Assembly (NCBI RefSeq): GCF_004323185.1
Contig: NZ_NAPS01000002.1
Span: 1,524,983-1,588,982, forward strand
Reading direction: 5' to 3'
Length of the DNA stretch: 64,000 nt
DNA from: Westiellopsis prolifica IICB1
GTDB taxonomy: Bacteria > Cyanobacteriota > Cyanobacteriia > Cyanobacteriales > Nostocaceae
The notes under the pieces were generated by a model, which searched no databases, had not been told where the DNA came from, and worked only from the letters and a program-made list of their open reading frames with translations. The position numbers and the translations under genes are program-made. Below are positions 44,514 through 52,234 of this stretch, one piece after another. The stretch's first letter is position 1. Each line of letters begins with the position of its first letter.

Positions 44514-45554
44514 TTAGTACATTCCTGCTGGCGGTTCACGGTCGGTAGGATAACGCAGTATGGCTGTGAGTTCCTCTAGTTGGGGTTTTTGAATCAGACG
44601 TGAGTGAGCTACTTGAATATTTTTTTGTATAAAATTTTGTAATTTTTCTTCTATGAGTTCATCAGATTCACTTAGCTGATATGATGAATAGCGCTGTTTG
44701 AGGTTTTGCGGTTGTTCTATTTTTTCCACTGTCACCGTCATTGTTCCCATACCAATAGGTTTACCACCACCGACTTTTAAAGCGATGCGGTATTTGGGGT
44801 CTTGTCCTAAGATAATTAATAAAGTTCCTAACTCTTCTGCTAGTAAATTCTTAAAGTGCAACTTGGTTGTAAAAGTATACTCTCTGGCGGCTTGCTGTAC
44901 GGGTACACCAGAATTTTGTCCTTGATCAATTGCCCTAATTGTATGGTAGTAAAATTTGCGACCTGCTGCTAGACCACGAACAAAGTATGCTTGGCGTTCT
45001 TCGGGACGGGGACGATACAGTGAAGGCATAAAGCCAGCAGTAAATCCCATCTTCTCACACTTGGCATCGTTGAAATCTAGTAATCCTTGCCAATCTAGCG
45101 CACCAAATACCCGACTGGCTGGACAAAGCTGTTCTTTATTGCGACAAGGTAATCTTTCCGGGGGAATTTGAGATTTATACTTAGAAGTAATTACTGCTAA
45201 AGTGCTGTTGGTAATTGCTTCGTATACAGACCGGATACAGCCTTTAAGACAACTACCGCCAATTGAAAGTTTTTGATCAACACCTTGTATCATGGTTTTA
45301 ATTAGGGGAATACGATTGTTACCAATATCGCTACCCATGACAACAACCCCAGTGGAGACGTGGAGAGATGTCTGCACTTTCAGCTTTAAATACAAAGTAC
45401 CATGTAGGCGATCGCTCAAATATTTGTGATGTCCCACAGGACGCTGTAGGTTGGGACGTTCTTTAGGAAAAGAAACGAATTGATAAGGTTTTGGTGCTAG
45501 TTCCGGTGTTGATGAATCTGGGCGATTTGGACGTTGCGGACGATTTGCAGTCAT
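44514..45554 (-). CDS. RAMP-superfamily (Cas7-like) protein of the type III-D-like operon
   Basis: A 346-aa RAMP protein. It has a long disordered N-terminus (QRPNRPDSSTPELAP), then LHGTLYLKLKVQTSLHVSTG, the Cas7-type IGGSCLKGCIRSVYEAI (about residue 95-112) and a Gly-rich GGGKPIGMGTMTVTVEKI at about 265. It contains four cysteines, in SCLKGC, PCRNKEQLC, that could bind zinc. Cas7-like subunits form the crRNA-binding backbone; more than one diverged copy is a mark of III-D. It overlaps the gene upstream by four bases. Confidence 0.78.
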   Translation of the reverse strand: MTANRPQRPNRPDSSTPELAPKPYQFVSFPKERPNLQRPVGHHKYLSDRLHGTLYLKLKVQTSLHVSTGVVVMGSDIGNNRIPLIKTMIQGVDQKLSIGGSCLKGCIRSVYEAITNSTLAVITSKYKSQIPPERLPCRNKEQLCPASRVFGALDWQGLLDFNDAKCEKMGFTAGFMPSLYRPRPEERQAYFVRGLAAGRKFYYHTIRAIDQGQNSGVPVQQAAREYTFTTKLHFKNLLAEELGTLLIILGQDPKYRIALKVGGGKPIGMGTMTVTVEKIEQPQNLKQRYSSYQLSESDELIEEKLQNFIQKNIQVAHSRLIQKPQLEELTAILRYPTDREPPAGMY

Positions 45555-46000
45555 GATGATTTTCCAATTGTGAGAGCAACAAAGTGTACTGTTGCTGTTT
45601 TGGTATCGATGAAATAGCGCTGGGCTATATCCAAGTTTGTAGGAGAAAAACCTTTAGGAAAACGAGTTTCAGTAGGAGAATATAAATGAGCATTTCGCTT
45701 TTGAGTTTGCCAATCTTCACCGAGTCTTTCAAATTCAGGATATTCACCTGCAATACTTAAAATCAGGACTTCATAAGTATTTTTTTGCTTGTATTTCCAT
45801 CGCAGTTCACATTCATGATTGAACATTTGTCCTTCTAGCATGGGAAACTGATCATTTGTAGGTGATTTTTCGATAATTCCACTAACTTTGTGAGTCCAGC
45901 GTAAGAAATAATAGCTAGTTTCAGTTGTGAATTCTTTGATTAAATCTAGAAGTTCAGTTACTGATAAAGGTTCTTTTTTATAACCGACAAAAGCTTTCAT
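45551..46000 (-). CDS. csx19: Csx19-like small CRISPR-associated protein
   Basis: A 149-aa protein, VTELLDLIKEFTTETSYYFL, CELRWKYKQKNTYEVLILS and IDTKTATVHFVALTIG. It recalls the TIGR03984/Csx19 group found in type III-D loci, in size, position and the closing RYFxDxxTATVHFVAL pattern, but similarity is remembered, not computed. Csx19 is thought to be a subunit of the III-D complex. It overlaps both neighbours by four bases, so it belongs to the operon. Confidence 0.55.
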   Translation of the reverse strand: MKAFVGYKKEPLSVTELLDLIKEFTTETSYYFLRWTHKVSGIIEKSPTNDQFPMLEGQMFNHECELRWKYKQKNTYEVLILSIAGEYPEFERLGEDWQTQKRNAHLYSPTETRFPKGFSPTNLDIAQRYFIDTKTATVHFVALTIGKSS

Positions 46001-46947
46001 TTTGCTCCTACAAGTAATTTACTCCAAGACCTGACGGAGCGTTCAAACAAATCTTGAACTCTTCCTTCTTCCCAAATAAGTTGTACACCAAAACCTAAAT
46101 CCATTTCTTGGGCTGCAACAGGTGTATCCTGATGGTCTTCTGTAGGAAAAGCATATAATTTTGCTTCATCTGGTTCTAAAAACTCACCTACACCTAAAAG
46201 AAAAGTATTAGACCATTTTTTTTGACTACCAAAAGCAAGAATGTCTTGTTTATCTTCTGATAAAACACAGCCAGGATACTGCACAACAGCTTGATTTAAC
46301 TTCACCTCTACAGTACCCAAACCACGAGATTTAGCAAAACCTAACCCAAACCAACCATCATTTAAATCTCGCAATATTAAACCAATTAAACCTAACTGTG
46401 CGAGGGTAAAATTCTTTAAATGAATTTTGGTACGAAATTCCCCAGCAGTACAAACCTGATAATTAAAAGGACCCACAGCAACAGAACCAAATACTCGGTC
46501 GATTGCTACACCATTACGTTCTTCTATTTTTAATGGTTGGGATTTATCAGGATGAGCATCTTCTATTCTGACGCGGCTAGCAATAGAAGTATTACCAAAC
46601 ATTTTGTCTGTAAATGAAGATAATTTGTAAATTTCACTAGACGATTTATTTTGGAGATAATCGTATTTATCGTTTAATGGATCATTTGCCCAAAGTAAGT
46701 TTAAATTATTAGAATCGCGTTTGTCTCTACCTACCGTCCTGACAATTCGTTCTGCATGGGCGCGAATAGCACCTTTTAAACTACTTCCTGGTAAATATAT
46801 AGAACGTCCTCCTGCATGATATGTTTCCACAAACTCCATATCAGGTTTAGTTGGATCAGCCCCTTCTTTACCCGATTTAATCAGAATCGGGCCATCGGGA
46901 ATGATAGTTAGATCAATGGTGCAGTGATTAACGAATCTTTTATGCAT
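45997..46947 (-). CDS. csm3: Csm3-like RAMP protein (Cas7)
   Basis: A 316-aa Cas7-type protein. The glycine-rich region IYLPGSSLKGAIRAHAERIV (about residue 50) is the Csm3/Cas7 signature, followed by FGNTSIASRVRIEDAHP, GVAIDRVFGS and the Gly-rich KSRGLGTVEVKL near 220. Acidic residues ahead of the signature (PDMEFVETYH) are in the place where Csm3 keeps its target-cutting Asp. The ATG at 46947 is preferred; a TTG at 46971 would add eight residues. Overlaps the gene downstream by four bases. Confidence 0.82.
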   Translation of the reverse strand: MHKRFVNHCTIDLTIIPDGPILIKSGKEGADPTKPDMEFVETYHAGGRSIYLPGSSLKGAIRAHAERIVRTVGRDKRDSNNLNLLWANDPLNDKYDYLQNKSSSEIYKLSSFTDKMFGNTSIASRVRIEDAHPDKSQPLKIEERNGVAIDRVFGSVAVGPFNYQVCTAGEFRTKIHLKNFTLAQLGLIGLILRDLNDGWFGLGFAKSRGLGTVEVKLNQAVVQYPGCVLSEDKQDILAFGSQKKWSNTFLLGVGEFLEPDEAKLYAFPTEDHQDTPVAAQEMDLGFGVQLIWEEGRVQDLFERSVRSWSKLLVGAK

Positions 46948-46973
46948 GATTATATTGAGTGAAAAAATCAAGC

Positions 46974-47594
46974 TTAAGCAGCTACCAGATTATTTAGTTG
47001 CAAATCACACTGTTTAAAAATGTAATTAACAGCAGCAAAAAGTTTATCTAAATCATAGATAGTGTAAGGAGTAATATTTGCAGTAAATTTGTCTGCTTCT
47101 AGTTTGCCAAATTGCCAAGTTGTACCATTAGAAACAATTCCAAATATAGTTATGGCAAATTCATTATTTAATCGCTGTGCTGCTATCATCTCAGCAATAC
47201 ATTGCGCCCAACCAGCTTCAAAGTTATCCTGTTTTGCTTCTACTAATATGAAATATGGCTTATCGAAAACTACTTTTCCTAAAGGCGATCTTCTCGCCAG
47301 GATATACTCTGGGAAACCTGACAATTTTTCATCATAATTAAGGGATTGGTGACTCCATAGAGTAAATCTGCTACTGTAGCGTTTCCATACTTCTTTTAAA
47401 ACTGGGTAGATCAAATTTTCGCAAACAGCAAATTCTGAGTTGTTAACCACTCCTTCCCGCATCACTGTTTCTAAATCCTCGCGGAAATAATCAGAGACTT
47501 GAAACTCTACTTCACCCATAAAATTTGATTCAGTATAGGTGACTTGAAATGCTTTGAGAACTTCACTAATGGTTTTATAGTTACTGAAAGCCAT
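46974..47594 (-). CDS. PD-(D/E)XK nuclease-like protein embedded in the CRISPR operon
   Basis: A 206-aa protein starting at ATG 47594, which has GAGGAGG 7 bases upstream. The core matches the restriction-endonuclease fold: FPEYILARRS, then KPYFILVEAKQDNFEAGWAQ with the ExK motif (about residue 120) and CIAEMIAAQRLN. FGIVSNGTTWQFGKLEADKF follows as expected in this fold. Such proteins are common in cyanobacteria as stand-alone genes of unknown role. Here it lies between two csm3-like genes, with only 10 bases to csm3 upstream. It could be an accessory nuclease. Confidence 0.7.
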   Translation of the reverse strand: MAFSNYKTISEVLKAFQVTYTESNFMGEVEFQVSDYFREDLETVMREGVVNNSEFAVCENLIYPVLKEVWKRYSSRFTLWSHQSLNYDEKLSGFPEYILARRSPLGKVVFDKPYFILVEAKQDNFEAGWAQCIAEMIAAQRLNNEFAITIFGIVSNGTTWQFGKLEADKFTANITPYTIYDLDKLFAAVNYIFKQCDLQLNNLVAA

Positions 47595-47604
47595 ATTGAC
47601 CTCC

Positions 47605-48477
47605 TCAAGAATTTGGCTGAACAATGGTAGAGTGTCTAGCTATATTTTCTCTGAGATAAGTAATCAGATCATGAGTCCAAATATCTTTGAACTGTTTACC
47701 ATCTGCATAGCTGGGGAGATGATCTGTCGTATGATTACTGACTAATTCCTGTAAATATGTCAATAATTTTTCTGGATTGTTCTCAACATCAATCCAGTTC
47801 ATTTTGTCTATTTCTAGTTTAACTACACCCAAACCACGAGAACGTCCACCACCTAAAGGAATCTGTTCTGTTTCAAATTGATGCAAACCGATCATTAAAA
47901 GTCCTAATTCCCAGGGTTTAGCATTTTCTACTATTGCTTTCAATTCAAATACTGTTCCTGCGGGAACTACTTGGAAATCATAGAGTTTTCCATCTGCTGC
48001 TGTTTCTGTATCGCGATCAATTGCAACACCATCGCGTTCTTGATATTGTCCAAACCAATATTCTGGATTTACTGTTAAGTCTCGGATTTGGAATTTGCTA
48101 GCAATCCAAGGAGAACCAAAGAGGTGAGAGATTAAATCTGTATTTTTGATAATTTCCGCAGTTAAAGCTTCATCGTTATCAAAATTCTCTTTTAACTGCT
48201 TCATTTCCTGAGATGTAATTGACCATTCTTCTTCATTTGCTGGGTTGGCGACTAGTTTGGGATCGCTTCCCACAATTCCCCTAAGAAAACTTTCAAGACG
48301 CGATCGCATTGCGCCTTTAAAGCTAGATCCTGGAATTAATGGATTACCCAAAGCATCTTTGATCACAGGTAAATCAGATCCTATTGGTTCACTCGAACGA
48401 CCAGCGCTAATTCTTAAGGCGGTGATTGTGGTGAGTTTACCTGTGATTTGTAGGCGATTTTTGAAAGTGTCAAACAT
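47605..48477 (-). CDS. csm3: Csm3, backbone RAMP subunit (Cas7) with putative target-RNA cleavage site
   Basis: A 290-aa Csm3. The segment RISAGRSSEPIGSDLPVIKD (residues 23-42) aligns with the loop that carries the catalytic Asp of Csm3; NPLIPGSSFKGAMRSRLESF is the RAMP signature. GVAIDRDTETAADGKLYDFQ and GGGRSRGLGVVKLEI complete the fold. Csm3 lines the crRNA and cuts target RNA every six bases. This is the most canonical of the Cas7-like genes of this operon. Confidence 0.85.
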   Translation of the reverse strand: MFDTFKNRLQITGKLTTITALRISAGRSSEPIGSDLPVIKDALGNPLIPGSSFKGAMRSRLESFLRGIVGSDPKLVANPANEEEWSITSQEMKQLKENFDNDEALTAEIIKNTDLISHLFGSPWIASKFQIRDLTVNPEYWFGQYQERDGVAIDRDTETAADGKLYDFQVVPAGTVFELKAIVENAKPWELGLLMIGLHQFETEQIPLGGGRSRGLGVVKLEIDKMNWIDVENNPEKLLTYLQELVSNHTTDHLPSYADGKQFKDIWTHDLITYLRENIARHSTIVQPNS

Positions 48478-48523
48478 TGTTCTTAAAATTTAGATTAGTT
48501 TGAAAATTGTTTATAGATATGCT

Positions 48524-49840
48524 TTAAGTTTCGAGGTTAGTAGGGAATTGTGGTGGTTGCAATTTCAAGTTAGTTGGAGTGACAGCCTCAATAGCAGATT
48601 GGATAAAATTCACAAATACTTTGCTTACATCCTCATAATCACTACTAGTAATTGGTTGAAATCCATGAGCAAATAATGAGTTATTACGAACTTCTAAGGT
48701 ACTAATAATTTTGTTTGCGTTTTGCTGATAAAGTTGTCCTATTGGGTCATCAGGCAGTTTACTTAAAAGCTCATAGCTATTTCTCAAAGCCAGTTGAATT
48801 ATTTTTTTAAAAGAAGAGCGTTTTTGCTCATATTCATCCCGCAAAGATTCCGGTAGTTGCTGAATATCAACGTCACCTGTTCTAATACCATATGATTTCA
48901 GCAGACGAATCTGAGCTAATAATTCCAAAGCTCGGTAAACTCTACCAACCGCATCATCATAACGTTCTTGAACAGCCCGTCGTTCGGCATTTAGTAGTAA
49001 GTCTTGGACAATTTCATAACCGTGTCCTTCTGTACCATTACTAGAATCAAAGTTTTCATTGATCTGTCCTCGACTGTTAATAACACGCTTAAGAAATAAT
49101 GCCAGTTGTCGAATTTCACGATATTTCATCTGAGACTCAAAAAATTCCAAAGCCTCTCTATGTTCAAACCGATCCCAAGCATCCAATCCACGGCAACAAG
49201 CATATAAGCTTTGAATTTGCCGTCTAGTCTCAGATGGCAGTACCATTGATGACAGAAGTCGCTTTAGTTGAGCGATCGCTGCTGGATAGTTGTACTGTTG
49301 TAAAAAAATAGGTAAAAATTGTTCAATAGTACGTTGTGCAACTACAGGTGCTACAGTTGCTTGTCCAGTCAATTCTCCTCTTTCAATCTTAATAATGTTT
49401 GTTCTGACAGTTGTAGTTACATATAATGTGGCTTGATAATCAAGAGCAGCCATTGCCAATCCTATAGACATAGATTTAGTTCCGCCTGTATAATCAGCCA
49501 CAGTTTGAGCATCTGGGAACTGTTGTTGAATGCTCTGAATAGATAATGAGGCTTTCTGGTAGCATTCTGATAAATCATCTGGTTCTTGAATTAAAATTAA
49601 ATCTCGATTTTGTTGAAAGCGATCACCTAATCCTATTTGTGTAGGAATATTAGGTAATCTTTCAATTACTTCTGTTCCACGTCGAACTTCACAGGGAGAT
49701 CCTTCTCCTATGACTTGGGATTTACTACCTTTACTACCATCAGAACACAGAAAGATAACGCGATCAGGTTGAAGTTCACGAATAGCAGTTACAATCGGTT
49801 GATGAGAACCACCAACTGTGACTAAAAGAATTTTTGGCAT
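48524..49840 (-). CDS. CARF-HEPN ribonuclease, TIGR02710-type (Csm6/Csx1-like)
   Basis: A 438-aa protein. N-terminal CARF domain: LLVTVGGSHQPIVTAI and ADYTGGTKSMSIGLAMA (about residue 120), which binds cyclic oligoadenylate. The C-terminal half is helical and ends with the HEPN motif RNNSLFAH (R-x6-H, about residue 384), plus the helix REIRQLALFLKR. On activation it should degrade RNA nonspecifically. It belongs to the TIGR02710 group by the starting motif. It lies after the small helical gene with 14 bases between. Its CARF copy at 41519 is a truncated paralogue. Confidence 0.83.
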   Translation of the reverse strand: MPKILLVTVGGSHQPIVTAIRELQPDRVIFLCSDGSKGSKSQVIGEGSPCEVRRGTEVIERLPNIPTQIGLGDRFQQNRDLILIQEPDDLSECYQKASLSIQSIQQQFPDAQTVADYTGGTKSMSIGLAMAALDYQATLYVTTTVRTNIIKIERGELTGQATVAPVVAQRTIEQFLPIFLQQYNYPAAIAQLKRLLSSMVLPSETRRQIQSLYACCRGLDAWDRFEHREALEFFESQMKYREIRQLALFLKRVINSRGQINENFDSSNGTEGHGYEIVQDLLLNAERRAVQERYDDAVGRVYRALELLAQIRLLKSYGIRTGDVDIQQLPESLRDEYEQKRSSFKKIIQLALRNSYELLSKLPDDPIGQLYQQNANKIISTLEVRNNSLFAHGFQPITSSDYEDVSKVFVNFIQSAIEAVTPTNLKLQPPQFPTNLET

Positions 49841-49854
49841 AGTAAAATAATCTC

Positions 49855-50268
49855 CTAGCTAGTTTTGCTTATATTTTTATATTTCAAATGACGCGCACCA
49901 TAACCTAAATAACGGCGAATTAATTCTAACCAAATCGGTTTAAAATCAGTTTGACAACACTCAGCAATTGCTTGAGCATTTTTCTTAATGTTGCCATCAA
50001 TATCTTCAATAATTTTTTCAGCTAGTGATTCTTTACCTCTACCCCATTTTTTATCTCTACCAACTTGATAACGGATAAAGTTTTTAATTACTTCTGCACT
50101 CTCAGTTGTGTCAGAAACTCGTACTAAGTTACGAAATTGAGATTCTTCTAAGTCGCCATACTTTGTATTATCTAAAGCTTCTTGAATCCATATAACTAAT
50201 TCATCTTCAGCTTGGCGTATACCTTTTTGAATTTGTAAATCTGTTTTTGATTCTATAGATAAACTCAT
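49855..50268 (-). CDS. Small helical CRISPR-associated protein, candidate Cas11/Csm2-like subunit
   Basis: A 137-aa protein from ATG 50268 (GAGGAAG 6 bases upstream). It is predicted almost entirely helical and charged: LQIQKGIRQAEDELVIWIQE, SAEVIKNFIRYQVGRDKKWG, IIEDIDGNIKKNAQAIAECC. Size, charge, fold and its place right after csx10 fit the small subunit (Cas11) of type III complexes, but sequence similarity to Csm2 or Cmr5 is not evident to me. Overlaps csx10 by four bases. Confidence 0.6.
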   Translation of the reverse strand: MSLSIESKTDLQIQKGIRQAEDELVIWIQEALDNTKYGDLEESQFRNLVRVSDTTESAEVIKNFIRYQVGRDKKWGRGKESLAEKIIEDIDGNIKKNAQAIAECCQTDFKPIWLELIRRYLGYGARHLKYKNISKTS

Positions 50269-51524
50269 ACTGCTTCCTCTCGCATGACAAGATGAAATTC
50301 GTTGCAAATTTGTATTTGACCAAAACCTTCACAAGTGCGATCGCCTACTCCGTTTACTTCCAAATTTGCTAAAGCTTTCAGCCATAAATCTTTCTCAGTT
50401 GTACTAAATAAATATACAGAACCTTTGTTAGTAATTAACTCCACGTCTTTCATCAATCCCCAAGCAGAATTCCAGCCGGAACGGTAATCATAAGTACTGT
50501 AAGCAGCGTGAAGTTGCAGGGAAGGATCATTTACTTCTGCAAACTGTTGAAGCATTGCTGATGAAATTACAGTAGTGCGTCGCCAGTTTTCTATCAAAAT
50601 AGTATCCGCTTGCAAATCAAGAGTAAAATAGGTGCGATTTTCTGGTAAATCATTTAAGGGATTACCAAAAATATCCTGCCATTTACGCCAGCGTTGACGT
50701 AATTTTTTATTAAATAGCTCTACCTGCTGAGTTATTTTTGGCTGAATTTCCACAGGTGGCTTTGCAGTTATTTTGACTCTTCCTAACCCCCGTGAAGTTG
50801 CACCACCCAAGCGGAGGTCTTCTTTGTGATTATCAATAAATTCCTGTAGAGATTCTGCTAATTCATCTTTTACAAAAATTCTACCTGTATAGATTACAGG
50901 TTTTTTCCTATTATTTTGAGATTCGTTTAAAACTTCAATACTGTAAAGTACTTGTTCTTCTGAAGTTGCTCGACGCCGATTAATCCCAACTCGTGTTAGC
51001 AGGCGGGTATTTACAGAGTGACTGTAAAATTTGACATTAATTTGGCTATAAAAATCTGTTTTAAAATTATCAACTCTATCTCCATAAGTTTGCTCTTCTG
51101 TAGGACAATTTGGATCGTAAAGCTGACCATAGCCTTCAGCACAAAAATGATCAATCAACGTATCAAAAACACCATTATGTTTAGGATCGTTTGGTTTGGA
51201 TTTAAAACCTGGCTTAGTTTTAGAACTTAAAGCAGTACTAGGTAATACCCTGACTTCTGACTGTACTCTAGTAGATTTATCTCCTTCAATGGTAGCAGGA
51301 TAAGCATTTTGAAATATTGCTGGATTTTCACCTAAAAATAGCTCGTGAAAATTATCTCCATCACTAATAGACGTATTCGCTTGTCTTAATATTTGACTAG
51401 CAATTGCACCGCGAATTACAGAACCAGGAATATATTTTTCAACTTCACTCACAGAAGCACCAGGTTTTTGTCGCCCAATTGCTAAAGGAGAAAGTGCTTT
51501 GATTTCTATATCGATTCGTTTCAT
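50265..51524 (-). CDS. csx10: Csx10, Cas5-like RAMP protein of type III-D
   Basis: A 419-aa RAMP protein. MKRIDIEIKALSPLAIGRQK and KYIPGSVIRGAIASQILRQA at the N-terminus, TRVGINRRRATSEEQVLYSI in the middle, RLGGATSRGLGRVKITAK at about residue 240, and a second RAMP-like half. This arrangement matches Csx10, the Cas5-group subunit that caps the crRNA 5' end, and it is the main reason for calling the locus III-D. It overlaps both neighbours by four bases. Confidence 0.8.
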   Translation of the reverse strand: MKRIDIEIKALSPLAIGRQKPGASVSEVEKYIPGSVIRGAIASQILRQANTSISDGDNFHELFLGENPAIFQNAYPATIEGDKSTRVQSEVRVLPSTALSSKTKPGFKSKPNDPKHNGVFDTLIDHFCAEGYGQLYDPNCPTEEQTYGDRVDNFKTDFYSQINVKFYSHSVNTRLLTRVGINRRRATSEEQVLYSIEVLNESQNNRKKPVIYTGRIFVKDELAESLQEFIDNHKEDLRLGGATSRGLGRVKITAKPPVEIQPKITQQVELFNKKLRQRWRKWQDIFGNPLNDLPENRTYFTLDLQADTILIENWRRTTVISSAMLQQFAEVNDPSLQLHAAYSTYDYRSGWNSAWGLMKDVELITNKGSVYLFSTTEKDLWLKALANLEVNGVGDRTCEGFGQIQICNEFHLVMREEAV

Positions 51525-52234
51525 TGCACATACCCCTTTTCAAGAAAATTCCATGCTTCTTGTTCCAAAGGTAAATCAGGAAAATCCCAATTTAACCAGC
51601 CTAAACCCACTGATTTACTACCACCCAAAGCATGAATATGTCGCAATCCGGCTAATATTAATACTCCTGCAAAAACTGGCGCATTTGAGAGATGAATTTG
51701 TCCAGTAAATCTGAGTTTGGCGTTTGCTGGAGAGGTTTCTAAGAAGTAGAGTTTTCGTTCTTCGGCGGTGTGACGACGACGGTTAATAGTAACACCTGGA
51801 CGCAACACTTCTGGTAAGTTATCCGGTTCTTCAGTGCAGATTAAATCATCAAAGATTACACGAGAAGGTAAAGTTGGATTACCGAATATTTGACAAATCA
51901 AACAATGATGTTGCTCTTCATAGTCTGATACTTGATATTCTCTTCTTTCAAAATTACCAGTTAAGCCTGCTCTTTGAGGACACATAGTTTGCGGATTCGG
52001 AGAATAACAAATGTCCCAACGCAATCCTCTGGCAATTTTTTCACATTCATGACGTAAACGACCTTTAATCTGTGAAGCTGGAATAAGCAAATTTCCTTCT
52101 GAGTTACGGACAATTGATTTATCAGCCAGAGAAGCAGAAGAACCACCAGCACCAATACATAATGCTGTGTCAATTATGGCGGTAATTTCGTGTGAAGTAA
52201 TGGGGTTTGATAATTGTTGAAGATTAATCATCAC
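51521..52234 (-). CDS. csm3: Cas7-like RAMP protein with zinc-type cysteines (Csm3 group)
   Basis: A 237-aa RAMP protein. The N-terminal ALCIGAGGSSASLADKSIVR is the position of the Csm3 catalytic loop; NLLIPASQIKGRLRHECEKI is the RAMP signature. It has several cysteines (ECEKIARGLRWDIC, TMCPQ, HHCLIC) that could form a zinc site, as seen in some Cas7 proteins. PSRVIFDDLIC and TINRRRHTAEERKLYFLET follow. Overlaps cas10 and csx10 by four bases each. The Asp of the catalytic loop is LADKS. Confidence 0.8.
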   Translation of the reverse strand: MMINLQQLSNPITSHEITAIIDTALCIGAGGSSASLADKSIVRNSEGNLLIPASQIKGRLRHECEKIARGLRWDICYSPNPQTMCPQRAGLTGNFERREYQVSDYEEQHHCLICQIFGNPTLPSRVIFDDLICTEEPDNLPEVLRPGVTINRRRHTAEERKLYFLETSPANAKLRFTGQIHLSNAPVFAGVLILAGLRHIHALGGSKSVGLGWLNWDFPDLPLEQEAWNFLEKGYVQ

